Below are positions 22,105 to 29,422 of a stretch of DNA of 34,623 bases, one piece after another (the stretch's first letter is position 1; every line of letters begins with the position of its first letter). Made by a program: the position numbers and the translations under genes. The stretch covers positions 1 through 34,623 of the forward strand of contig CAKVDS010000024.1 in NCBI GenBank assembly GCA_934726455.1. The letters are read 5' to 3'. Source of the stretch: an uncultured Bacteroidales bacterium. GTDB lineage: Bacteria > Bacteroidota > Bacteroidia > Bacteroidales > UBA932. The notes under the pieces were generated by a model. It searched no databases. It was not told where the DNA came from and saw only the letters and a program-made list of their open reading frames with translations.

Positions 22105-22929
22105 ATGAATACCAAAGATTTCAATTCCCAGACCATCTCCCTCGAAAATGTGATCAACGCCCGCGAATTGGGCGGATTCGAAACAGCCGACGGACACAGA
22201 ATCCGCCATGGCCTTCTCCTGCGCGGCGCCCGGCTCAGCGAAGCCAGCGATGCTGACCTGCAAAGGCTGAGCAAAGTATATAAACTGCGCAGAATCTTCG
22301 ACTTCAGGATGGAATCGGAAGTCCTGCAGGCCCCGGACCGAGGGGTGGACGGAGCTGAATACTGCTGGCTCCCGGCGATGGACCCACAGAGCTGCGAGAG
22401 TTTCAACAGCTACATAGCCGAAGGAGGATTCACCGGCATCGAAGACGTAGTACAGAGAGGCTGCACTTTCCCGTCCGTCAAACAGGCGGCCCGGACACTC
22501 TACACTTCGCTTGTCGAGAGCGACTACACCCGGCGGCAATACGCCAGATTCATGCGCGGAGTGATTGACACGACAGACGGAGCCGTCTACTGGCACTGCA
22601 CCCAAGGCAAGGACCGCACCGGCCTGGCCTCAGCGTTCATCCTCGCCGCACTCGGAGCCGACAGGGAGACAATCCTCGAAGACTACAACATCTCCAACGA
22701 ATTCTACCGCGACGATGTGGCGAGGATGACAGCCATAGTCCGTGCCAACGGCGGAGGAGACGAAGAAGTGGAAGTCGTCAGGACATTCATAGGAGCCAAC
22801 GTCCGCTGCTTCGAAGCCGCCCTCGACCTTATTGAAGATCGCTGCGGGTCTATGGACGAGTTCCTGCGCAGCAGGCTGGCAGTCAGCGAGGAAGACCGCA
22901 AGACATTAAGGCTCAGATACCTCGAATAG
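22105..22929 (+). CDS. Tyrosine-protein phosphatase family protein
   Basis: This 274-residue protein is of the bacterial Y_phosphatase3/LipA-like type. The P-loop is HCTQGKDRTG at 164-173, with nucleophile Cys165 and Arg171. VINARELGGFETADGHRIRHG near the start is the usual NARDLGG opening, seen here as NARELGG followed by GLLLRGARLS. Members dephosphorylate phosphotyrosine and in some cases phosphoinositides; the target is unknown. No signal peptide is present, so it is cytoplasmic. The ATG at 22105 lies right behind a -7 box; the frame extends upstream to 21664 only across the divergent gene. Its last 17 nt overlap the end of the convergent fprA. Confidence 0.9.
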   Translation: MNTKDFNSQTISLENVINARELGGFETADGHRIRHGLLLRGARLSEASDADLQRLSKVYKLRRIFDFRMESEVLQAPDRGVDGAEYCWLPAMDPQSCESFNSYIAEGGFTGIEDVVQRGCTFPSVKQAARTLYTSLVESDYTRRQYARFMRGVIDTTDGAVYWHCTQGKDRTGLASAFILAALGADRETILEDYNISNEFYRDDVARMTAIVRANGGGDEEVEVVRTFIGANVRCFEAALDLIEDRCGSMDEFLRSRLAVSEEDRKTLRLRYLE

Positions 22930-24100
22930 CCCCGGCAAGCGCTTCAAGCGCCGGCACATCAGACTCATGCAGACGGCTGCGGAGCGTGACCTTGCTCCCG
23001 ACCAACTCTATCTCTTTCATTGCCGAGAGCATATCCGTCATCACTTTGCCCGCCGTAGGGGCCCAGCTGCCGTTCTCGATCAGAGCGACCTTGCGTTTCT
23101 GCCAATTCTTTATCTGCAGATGATGCAGGAAATCATACATCGGAGGGAACAGCCCCGCATCATAAGACGATGCAGCCAGCACCACCCGGTCATATCGGAA
23201 AGCATCACTCACCGCATAGGACATGCCGCAGCGGCACAGATCGCGCACCGACACCTTGACCCCTGACTCCTCCAGCATGCGCGCCAGTCTCTCGGCCGCC
23301 TGCGCCGTTCCCCCGTGGATTGAGGCGTACGCTATCAGAACTCCCGAAGTCTCAGGCACATACGAACTCCATATATCATAAAGTTTCACAGCCCCGGCAG
23401 GGTCAGAGTCGAGCACAGGTCCGTGCAGAGGACAGATCATCCTGATGTCCAGAGCAGCCGCCTTCCCTAAGAGTTTCTGAACCTGAGGCCCGTACTTGCC
23501 GCATATATTGAAGTAATACCTCCTGGCTTCCGACCGCCACACCTGCAATGAAACCCCGAGCAGACCGCCAGTCCTCGAAAGCGCCCCGAACTTGCCGAAA
23601 GCGTCGGCCGAGAAAAGAATCCCGTCGGCCGCATCATAACTCATCATCACCTCCGGCCAATGTATCATCGGCGCCATGATGAACTGGAGTTTGTGATGCC
23701 CCAAGTCCAGACTGTCACCGTCGCCGACCGTAACTGTCCTCCCGGAAAAGTCAATCCCGTCAAAAAACTGCGGCAGCATCCTGACCGCTATTGCCGAAGC
23801 CACTATCTTCATTTCGGGATAATCCGACATCATCCTTGCGATCATGGCAGAATGATCAGGTTCCATATGATGCACCACAAGATAGTCCGGCTTCCTCTTG
23901 CCGAGAGCGCTCTTCAAGTTTGACAGCCACTCCTGACCGGTGCGTGCGTCACAGGTATCCAACACCGCAAGTTTGTCATCATCAATAATATATGAATTAT
24001 AAGACATCCCCTCCGGAACCCTATACTGGTTCTCGAAAAGATCAAGGCTGAGATCATCGCAGCCGATATAACTGATTGAAGGTGTAAGTTTCGTCAACAT
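22913..24100 (-). CDS. fprA: A-type flavoprotein, flavodiiron oxygen/NO reductase
   Basis: This 395-residue cytoplasmic flavodiiron protein reduces O2 to water or NO to N2O, protecting anaerobes. The N-terminal metallo-beta-lactamase domain holds all diiron ligands: His78, Glu80 and Asp82 in HHMEPDHS, His147, Asp166 and His226. The C-terminal flavodoxin-like domain begins about residue 250, with the FMN phosphate loop ASIHGGTAQAA. No rubredoxin domain is fused, so an external electron donor is needed. The start at 24100 gives the family's usual N terminus. It follows the MFS gene by 29 nt and may be the last gene of the ridA operon; a weak TATATTTA box lies in that gap. Confidence 0.93.
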   Translation of the reverse strand: MLTKLTPSISYIGCDDLSLDLFENQYRVPEGMSYNSYIIDDDKLAVLDTCDARTGQEWLSNLKSALGKRKPDYLVVHHMEPDHSAMIARMMSDYPEMKIVASAIAVRMLPQFFDGIDFSGRTVTVGDGDSLDLGHHKLQFIMAPMIHWPEVMMSYDAADGILFSADAFGKFGALSRTGGLLGVSLQVWRSEARRYYFNICGKYGPQVQKLLGKAAALDIRMICPLHGPVLDSDPAGAVKLYDIWSSYVPETSGVLIAYASIHGGTAQAAERLARMLEESGVKVSVRDLCRCGMSYAVSDAFRYDRVVLAASSYDAGLFPPMYDFLHHLQIKNWQKRKVALIENGSWAPTAGKVMTDMLSAMKEIELVGSKVTLRSRLHESDVPALEALAGAIRGI

Positions 24101-24129
24101 AGTTCCAAAATTTGCGTAAATATAGAAAA

Positions 24130-25311
24130 TTATCTCAGTTTCTCTGCCTCGAAATGGGCACGCGTCCGTGCGAAATAGAGCACGAGCCCGGCGACATTGA
24201 CACCGAGAGCAACCCAGAATGCGACATGATAACCGAAATGCTCCGACAGCACGCCGCCCAGAAGCACCCCGAGCCCCACACCGGCATCCCACGAACTCAA
24301 CACTGAAGAATTGGCCGTGCCGCGCCTGTCATGCGGAGCAAGGTTGATGAACATGGTCTGGAACGCAGGGAACATGTGTCCGTTGCCAAGACCAATGATG
24401 AACGCCGAAAGATAGTATCCGGCCCCGTTGTGCAAAGCAGCGAACAACAGATACCCCGCGGCAGCCACGCATCCGCCCAGAGAGGCGTTGCGGGAGACAA
24501 GATTACGCCGCAGAGAACGCGCCCCGGTAAGGCGGGAAAAGATAAGACCTATGGCGAACAGCGTGAAAAACATGCCGGTCCCGCCCGTTATCCCTAGCTC
24601 CTCCTTGCCGTAGATGGCAAGATATGTGGACACCACCCCGTAGCTGAACGCATAGCAGGCCAGAGTCACCGCCTCCCGCCAACCTTTGAGCAGGAAGAAC
24701 CTGTCCCATGAAAGAACCCCTTCCCTCCGAGGGAACTCCTTGCGTGGAAGCCTTATCGTGGAATCAATGGCGAGCCCGGCCAGAGAGACTATTATGGACA
24801 TCCAGAACAGGGCCTGGAAGTTGCCGCCGAACGCCTGCAGCACATACACGGCAAGAGCCGGGCCGAGGGCTGTAGCAAGATTGTTGCTCAGTCCATAGTA
24901 CCCTATGCCCTCACCCCTGCGGCTTGACGGGAGCACATCAATGGCCACAGTACTCGCAGCCACCGTTGTAGCCCCGAACGGAGCGCCGTGAAGAGTTCTG
25001 AACACCGCGAATGCAAGGAGCGAGCCTGCAATCAGATAGCCGAAAAAGATGACGGAGAATACCGTATAACACACCATCAGCACCAGTTTCCTCGGGAAAC
25101 TGTCAACTATGTACCCGCTCAGAGCCCTGGTCAGCAGCACCATCACCGTGTAGGCCGCCAGCACAGCCCCTATAGTATCCTTACCGGCACCGAAAGCCTC
25201 GCTCAAGTACAGCGGCAAAAGTGGCACGATAAGCATAAAGGCGAAGTTGAGCAGAAAATTGCCCGTCCACACCTTTATATAATTGGAGTTCCAAAGTCTT
25301 TCCTCAGCCAT
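24130..25311 (-). CDS. MFS family transporter
   Basis: This 393-residue inner-membrane protein has about twelve hydrophobic segments. The first cytoplasmic loop, ALSGYIVDSFPRKLVLM, is the major-facilitator motif A region, and FRTLHGAPFGATTVAASTVAID is the helix 4-5 signature region (quoted as FRTLHGAPFGATT). The profile resembles drug or metabolite exporters, but the substrate cannot be read. ATG 25311 overlaps the tcdA stop by 8 nt; an ATG at 25323 is an alternative adding four residues. It lies between tcdA and fprA in one minus-strand run. Confidence 0.88.
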   Translation of the reverse strand: MAEERLWNSNYIKVWTGNFLLNFAFMLIVPLLPLYLSEAFGAGKDTIGAVLAAYTVMVLLTRALSGYIVDSFPRKLVLMVCYTVFSVIFFGYLIAGSLLAFAVFRTLHGAPFGATTVAASTVAIDVLPSSRRGEGIGYYGLSNNLATALGPALAVYVLQAFGGNFQALFWMSIIVSLAGLAIDSTIRLPRKEFPRREGVLSWDRFFLLKGWREAVTLACYAFSYGVVSTYLAIYGKEELGITGGTGMFFTLFAIGLIFSRLTGARSLRRNLVSRNASLGGCVAAAGYLLFAALHNGAGYYLSAFIIGLGNGHMFPAFQTMFINLAPHDRRGTANSSVLSSWDAGVGLGVLLGGVLSEHFGYHVAFWVALGVNVAGLVLYFARTRAHFEAEKLR

Positions 25312-26059
25312 TGATCCTATCATATATGTCCCTTATCACCAGACCAGCCAGAGTGAACCCGAAAATCCCGGTGATATGGGCAGCCGTGCCGTTGATCGTG
25401 GCCTTTCCGGCGGAGAGCGCCTCGGCGCCGAGAGCCTCCTCACCTACAGCGGCAACGCCAAGATTAGGCAGCACCTCGTCTCCATACACGCACAAGAAAG
25501 AGTGCTCCTGCACCCCGCCCTCACGGCGCAGCTTCTTGCGGAGCGCAGCACCGAGCGGACAATCACGCGCTTTCCAGAAATTCCCGACCTTCACACGTGT
25601 CGGATCTATCTTCAGTGCAGCGCCGAGCGAAGAGAAAAGCACCCCGCGCGCCGCCATCCCCCGCTTGATAAGATCAGCCTTGTCCTTGAGGGAATCGATT
25701 GCATCTATTATATAGTCGTAGCTGTCCAAGGCAAAACTCTCCGCCGTCTGCGCAGAATAATGTTCATTGCGGGAGACGATTTGCGCCTCAGGGCTGATTT
25801 CCAGAAGTCTTCGACGAAGCACCTCAACCTTGACTTCACCTACAGTAGCCGGAGTGGCCATCAGCTGGCGGTTGACATTGCTCGCGCTGACAGTGTCGAA
25901 ATCCACTATCGTCAGATGGCGAACCCCCGAGCGTACCAGCACCTCGGCGCACCAACTGCCGACTCCCCCGACCCCGAAAAGGATTATGCGCACGCGGGAG
26001 ATCTCCGCCTGCGCATTCTCACCCACGAGGAGTGTCGTCCTCTGGAGATATTTGTCCAT
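25304..26059 (-). CDS. tcdA: tRNA threonylcarbamoyladenosine dehydratase
   Basis: TcdA (CsdL, ThiF/E1 fold) activates the carboxyl of t6A37 in tRNA with ATP and cyclises it to ct6A. The 251-residue protein has the nucleotide loop GVGGVGSWCAEVLVRSG (29-45), DFDTVSASNVNRQ (53-65) with the Asp and Arg of ATP binding, and IDAIDSLKDKADLI typical of TcdA. GAALKIDPTRVKVG and TRVK-type segments also fit. It lacks the catalytic Cys arrangement of MoeB/ThiF sulfur-carrier activators. The hydrophobic C terminus suggests membrane association, as in the E. coli protein. It starts 8 nt after ridA. Confidence 0.9.
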   Translation of the reverse strand: MDKYLQRTTLLVGENAQAEISRVRIILFGVGGVGSWCAEVLVRSGVRHLTIVDFDTVSASNVNRQLMATPATVGEVKVEVLRRRLLEISPEAQIVSRNEHYSAQTAESFALDSYDYIIDAIDSLKDKADLIKRGMAARGVLFSSLGAALKIDPTRVKVGNFWKARDCPLGAALRKKLRREGGVQEHSFLCVYGDEVLPNLGVAAVGEEALGAEALSAGKATINGTAAHITGIFGFTLAGLVIRDIYDRING

Positions 26060-26067
26060 ACAAGTGA

Positions 26068-26442
<375 letters not shown>

Positions 26443-26516
26443 TGTCATGTAATAATTTTTCGCGTACAGCCTGCCTCCGGGGCCCCTGAACCTGCCCTCC
26501 AAGCGGCTTCGCTTCG

Positions 26517-26547
26517 CAAATTTAGCAAATCCGCGAATATTCCCAAA
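26517..26547 (-). promoter_or_regulatory. Consensus promoter of the ridA operon
   Basis: On the minus strand TTTG (26547-26544), 19 nt, then TAAATTTG (26524-26517). This is a full match in both boxes and spacing. It leaves a leader of about 65 nt containing GGGGCCCC-rich sequence, but I see no clear riboswitch. Confidence 0.72.
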
Positions 26548-26558
26548 GAGTGCTTGAC

Positions 26559-26589
26559 TTGCACAGTTCACGGAGAATGTGTAATTTCG
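26559..26589 (+). promoter_or_regulatory. Promoter of the Dabb-ndk-Smr operon
   Basis: TTG (26559-26561), 20 nt, then TAATTTCG (26582-26589), with one mismatch to TAnnTTTG, 13 nt before the ATG. Its upstream part lies beyond the ridA -33 box, so the two promoters are divergent and interleaved. Confidence 0.45.
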
Positions 26590-26602
26590 AAAAAATTTTA
26601 TT

Positions 26603-26902
26603 ATGATAAAGCATATCGTTATGTGGAAACTCCTTCCGGAGGCGGAAGGCAAGAGCGCCGCGCAGAACGCGCAGTGGATGAAAGAGCATCTGGAAGCGCT
26701 GATGGGAGTGGTGCCTGAGCTCCGCAGCTGCGAAGTCGGAGTCAATGTGGCTCCCGGCAACTACGACGCCTGTCTCATAACCACTTTCGACTCCCTCGAA
26801 GACCTCGAGAAATACAAACACAACCCTGCCCACGTGGCAGTCTCCGAATACTGCAAGAAAGTGCGCGAGACCAGGGTGGCATGTGACTATGTCTGTGAAT
26901 AG
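26603..26902 (+). CDS. Dabb family (stress-responsive alpha/beta barrel) protein
   Basis: The 99-residue protein has the dimeric alpha/beta-barrel (Dabb) pattern: MIKHIVMWKL at the start with the conserved His-Val-Val-x-Phe-like strand, ELRSCEVGVNVAP, then DACLITTFDSLEDLEKYKHN and HVAVSEYCKKVRE. Dabb proteins are small cytoplasmic dimers; some are stress-induced and a few are enzymes, but the function of this type is unknown. It is the first gene of an operon, 1 nt before ndk. Confidence 0.88.
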   Translation: MIKHIVMWKLLPEAEGKSAAQNAQWMKEHLEALMGVVPELRSCEVGVNVAPGNYDACLITTFDSLEDLEKYKHNPAHVAVSEYCKKVRETRVACDYVCE

Positions 26903-26903
26903 G

Positions 26904-27365
26904 ATGGAACGCACGCTCGTGATACTCAAGCCCTGCACCCTCCAGAGGGGTCTGTGCGGGGAGATCATCTCCAGATTCGAGAAGAAGGGCCTGCACCTGA
27001 CAGCCCTCAAGATGTATCATTTCACCAAAGAGAAGTGTGCCGAGCATTACGCGCACCTCGTCAGCAAGCCGTTCTACCCCATCATCGAAGCTTCGATGAT
27101 GGCGGCTCCGGTGGTTCTCTGCTGCTGGGAGGGCATAGATGCGGTGAAAGTTGTCCGCGAAATGACAGGCTCGACCAACGGACGCGACGCTCTCCCGGGC
27201 ACCGTGCGCGGCGACTACTGCATGAGCCATCAGGAAAATATAATACACGCTTCCGATTCCCAGGAGGCAGCCGCTATCGAGCTTGACAGGTTCTTCTCTC
27301 CGGAAGATTATTTCTCCTATGACACTCCCTTGCTCGGCTACCTGTACGCTTCAGACGAATTGTGA
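26904..27365 (+). CDS. ndk: Nucleoside-diphosphate kinase
   Basis: NDK transfers the gamma phosphate of ATP to nucleoside diphosphates through a phospho-His intermediate. The 153-residue protein has TLVILKPCTLQRGLCGEIIS, GSTNGRDALPGTVRGDY, and the active-site loop NIIHASDS, where His is phosphorylated. The extra residues before the C terminus compared with the ~143-residue E. coli enzyme are usual in Bacteroidota. The ATG at 26904 follows the Dabb stop by 1 nt; an upstream in-frame ATG lies inside Dabb. Its TGA overlaps the GTG of the next gene. Confidence 0.95.
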   Translation: MERTLVILKPCTLQRGLCGEIISRFEKKGLHLTALKMYHFTKEKCAEHYAHLVSKPFYPIIEASMMAAPVVLCCWEGIDAVKVVREMTGSTNGRDALPGTVRGDYCMSHQENIIHASDSQEAAAIELDRFFSPEDYFSYDTPLLGYLYASDEL

Positions 27366-28015
27366 AACAGTTTGCAGATTTCACCCAGCTCAAGGCCCTG
27401 AAAAAAGAACTCGATGCGGAGTCGAGTCCCCGGAAGCCTGAGCGCAAAAGCAAGACTGTCGTGCACCCCTCAATACACGAGGCGCACGCACGCAATGAAG
27501 GGCTAACCAAAGGCTTGAGGGTCAGGATGATGGACAGCAGCGATGAGGCTGTCATCATCGGATTCAGCGAGAAAGGCGTCCAGCTTGAATTCCCGGGCGG
27601 GCTTGTCGCGACAGTCCCCAAAAGCGAGTTTTACGTGATCAACCGCGATGAAGACCTCGCCATGCTGCGCTCCGTCAGCACTTCCCCCGAAAAGAAGCGC
27701 CCCTCACGTCCGGCCTCTGCCCCAGCTGAGTCCGGGGCGATGACCGTGGACCTGCACCTGGACAAGATTCCCGGCGCGGACGGCGTGCCGCAGTGGGCAG
27801 CCCTGGACTGCCAGCTGGACTGGTTCCGCCGGGTTCTGCGGGAGAACCTCAAGCACAAGGGCCGCCGTATAGTCTTTATCCACGGCTTCGGAGACGGCAC
27901 CCTCAAAGAAGCACTGCAGCGCGAACTCGACGAAGCGTTCGCCCTCTCATGCAGCTACACCTCAGGCACCGCAGACAACTACGGTCCCGGAACCATCATT
28001 GTGACAATAAGATGA
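27362..28015 (+). CDS. DUF2027/Smr-domain protein
   Basis: The 217-residue protein ends in an Smr domain (about 125-217). VDLHLDKIPG provides the DLH motif, and IVFIHGFGDGTLKEALQREL the loop corresponding to HGxGxGxLr of MutS2-type Smr domains; GPGTIIVTIR closes it. Residues 45-100 form a small beta-rich segment (GLTKGLRVRMMDSSDEAVII) like DUF2027, linked by a Pro/Ser-rich stretch. Smr domains can be nucleases acting on branched DNA or on RNA of stalled ribosomes; activity here is not shown. It probably starts at GTG 27362, whose GTGA overlaps the ndk stop. Confidence 0.82.
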   Translation: MKQFADFTQLKALKKELDAESSPRKPERKSKTVVHPSIHEAHARNEGLTKGLRVRMMDSSDEAVIIGFSEKGVQLEFPGGLVATVPKSEFYVINRDEDLAMLRSVSTSPEKKRPSRPASAPAESGAMTVDLHLDKIPGADGVPQWAALDCQLDWFRRVLRENLKHKGRRIVFIHGFGDGTLKEALQRELDEAFALSCSYTSGTADNYGPGTIIVTIR

Positions 28016-28077
28016 ATGCGATGAAGCTGCTGCGCGGTGGCGGATATATTATTGTCTATCAATATTATAACTATTTG

Positions 28078-28101
28078 CCTTCCCGTAATATCACGGGAAG
28101 G
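28078..28101. terminator. Hairpin between convergent genes, possible terminator
   Basis: CCTTCCCGT, a 6-nt loop and ACGGGAAGG form a 9-bp perfect stem in the gap between the Smr and lipocalin genes. Neither side has a T-run, so intrinsic termination is uncertain; the hairpin may protect a 3' end. Confidence 0.4.
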
Positions 28102-28171
28102 TAAACAATCAATCAATTGATGCTCAGCCATTTATCCGCCACCAAATCGGTGGCCATCCATCCGACACAGC

Positions 28172-28699
28172 TCAGTCTTTCTGGTCCACCCAGATCAGTT
28201 TCGAGGTGTCGTACCCGCGACGCCTGGCCTCCGCCAGTACGGAGTCCAGAGTCTCCTGCGGCAGTACAGGAGTGCGGGACAGGATCCAGAGATACTTGCC
28301 AGAGGAGCTCCCTACCAAAGCCACGCTGTAATCATCAGAAAGCATCAGCACGCGATAGTCAGAATAGAAAAAGAGGAAGAAAGACACCTTGAGCAGAGCC
28401 GGATTCTTCTCCGGATCGGGCTGCTTTGCCTTGCCGACGGTCTGCTTGAACTTGCCGTCCTTCCATCCAGAATTGACGACTTCGACCTTGCCGTCATCGC
28501 GCAGACGGTACTCGGCCGCGACACGGCTCATGCCGCGCTCGAAAGAATGGTTGAACCTGGCGATCTCGTACCACTTGCCAAGGTAGCGCGAAAGATCCAA
28601 AGAACCAACGGGAGTGTTGTCCACTTCACCTGCACATAAGCACAAAGGGAGGAATGCCGCAACGGACATCGCCACCAACATCTTAGAAATGCGTTCCAT
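28172..28699 (-). CDS. Lipocalin family protein (Blc-like)
   Basis: The 175-residue exported protein has an N-terminal signal sequence (residues 1 to about 23). LDLSRYLGKWYEIARFNHSFERG is the diagnostic GxWYEIARF region of bacterial lipocalins (here GKWYEIARFNHSFERG). DYSVALVGSSSGKYLWILSRTP is the second lipocalin conserved region, and LIWVDQ resembles the end of Blc. The Cys residues at the signal end (CLCAGE) do not form a canonical lipobox, so lipoprotein status is uncertain. Blc-type proteins bind lipids such as lysophospholipids and serve envelope maintenance. I see no consensus promoter upstream; 28700-28785 is AT-rich and featureless to me. Confidence 0.9.
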   Translation of the reverse strand: MERISKMLVAMSVAAFLPLCLCAGEVDNTPVGSLDLSRYLGKWYEIARFNHSFERGMSRVAAEYRLRDDGKVEVVNSGWKDGKFKQTVGKAKQPDPEKNPALLKVSFFLFFYSDYRVLMLSDDYSVALVGSSSGKYLWILSRTPVLPQETLDSVLAEARRRGYDTSKLIWVDQKD

Positions 28700-28785
28700 C
28701 GTCTTAGTGTTTTTATAGGTTATAAATAATTCAATATCAATTTGCTACAAAAACAGTGCCGATATGGCGAGCCGAGGCCCATGCA

Positions 28786-28812
28786 CAAAAAAGGCCCCGC
28801 CGAAGCGGAGCC
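28786..28812 (-). terminator. Intrinsic terminator with UUCG tetraloop
   Basis: On the minus strand GGCTCCGC-TTCG-GCGGGGCC (28812-28793) has an 8-bp stem with one G-T pair and a stable C(UUCG)G loop, followed directly by a run of T (28792-28786). The stop codon of the cupin gene touches the first stem base. It ends the transferase-cupin operon. Confidence 0.9.
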
Positions 28813-29201
28813 TAAAGCAAGTCCTCCGTACTCAGAGGATCATATTTTCCATTTTTGAACTCAAGTATCACCGAGCCGCTCTCCAGCGGGACGCAGGTGT
28901 GATACCGCCCCTTCGGAACATGGCAGGCCATCACCCCGGAACGCGGGGACAGCCTCCACCGTTCAAGTTCCCGGCCATCATCACCATAGACCACCTCCTC
29001 CACACAACCCCGCAGGCAGACAACATCCTCAGAAGTGTCGCGGTGCCGGTGCACCGGGATCACGGTCCCGGGCTCAAGGGCATTCAGCATCCGCATCGAG
29101 CCGTCCTCCTCACTGTCACGCAGATCAAAGTGCACGCGCAGCCGGGGCGAAGCTGCCGCCCTGGCACTCAGAGCATCGAGAAGCGCTTCATCCAGCCTCA
29201 T
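28812..29201 (-). CDS. WbuC-type cupin fold metalloprotein
   Basis: This 129-residue cupin carries the metal site His51, His53 and Glu58 in VIPVHRHRDTSEDVVCLRG, with His101 in GRYHTCVPLESGSVILEFK. This arrangement and the C-terminal EFKNGKYDP match the WbuC family, found in O-antigen and other surface polysaccharide gene clusters. The reaction is unknown. Here it overlaps (ATGA) a 71-residue winged-helix-like protein and lies downstream of a polyprenyl-phosphate sugar-1-P transferase. The context therefore again points to surface glycan synthesis. The operon ends immediately after it at a strong terminator. Confidence 0.85.
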   Translation of the reverse strand: MRLDEALLDALSARAAASPRLRVHFDLRDSEEDGSMRMLNALEPGTVIPVHRHRDTSEDVVCLRGCVEEVVYGDDGRELERWRLSPRSGVMACHVPKGRYHTCVPLESGSVILEFKNGKYDPLSTEDLL

Positions 29202-29413
29202 CGTGCCAACCTCACTACTTCAGGCGCACCGAGTTTGCCCTCCGACACCACCTCCACCTTGCCGTCCCGCACCAGTTCAAACAACAGCGGAAACACCCTC
29301 AGCGGCTCGATCCCGCTCTCCGCGGCCAGCCTGTCCACATCCACATCTCCCCTCCCGGAAAGATATTCGAGCAGCAGTTTCCTGTCACGCTCCTTATAAT
29401 CAACTTCTTGCAT
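29198..29413 (-). CDS. Stand-alone winged-helix-like protein, paralogue of the transferase tail
   Basis: This small protein of 71 residues is almost entirely one domain: KERDRKLLLEYLSGRGDVDV, AAESGIEPLRVFPLLFELV and GAPEVVRL. By eye it is about 48% identical (30 of 63 positions) to residues 417-479 of the transferase encoded just upstream, so it is a recent-looking tandem duplication of that domain. The helix-helix-helix-wing pattern resembles the DprA C-terminal winged helix, so DNA, RNA or protein binding is possible; none is shown. It begins 9 nt after the transferase stop and overlaps the cupin start by 4 nt, which supports real translation. Confidence 0.75.
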   Translation of the reverse strand: MQEVDYKERDRKLLLEYLSGRGDVDVDRLAAESGIEPLRVFPLLFELVRDGKVEVVSEGKLGAPEVVRLAR

Positions 29414-29422
29414 ATCTCTAAA

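Noticed and set aside
28012..28104. A 30-residue frame starting with ATGA overlap at the Smr stop and ending in a hairpin
   Set aside because: The overlap is suggestive, but the peptide has no recognisable pattern and its end is made by the hairpin sequence. Chance is likely without conservation data.
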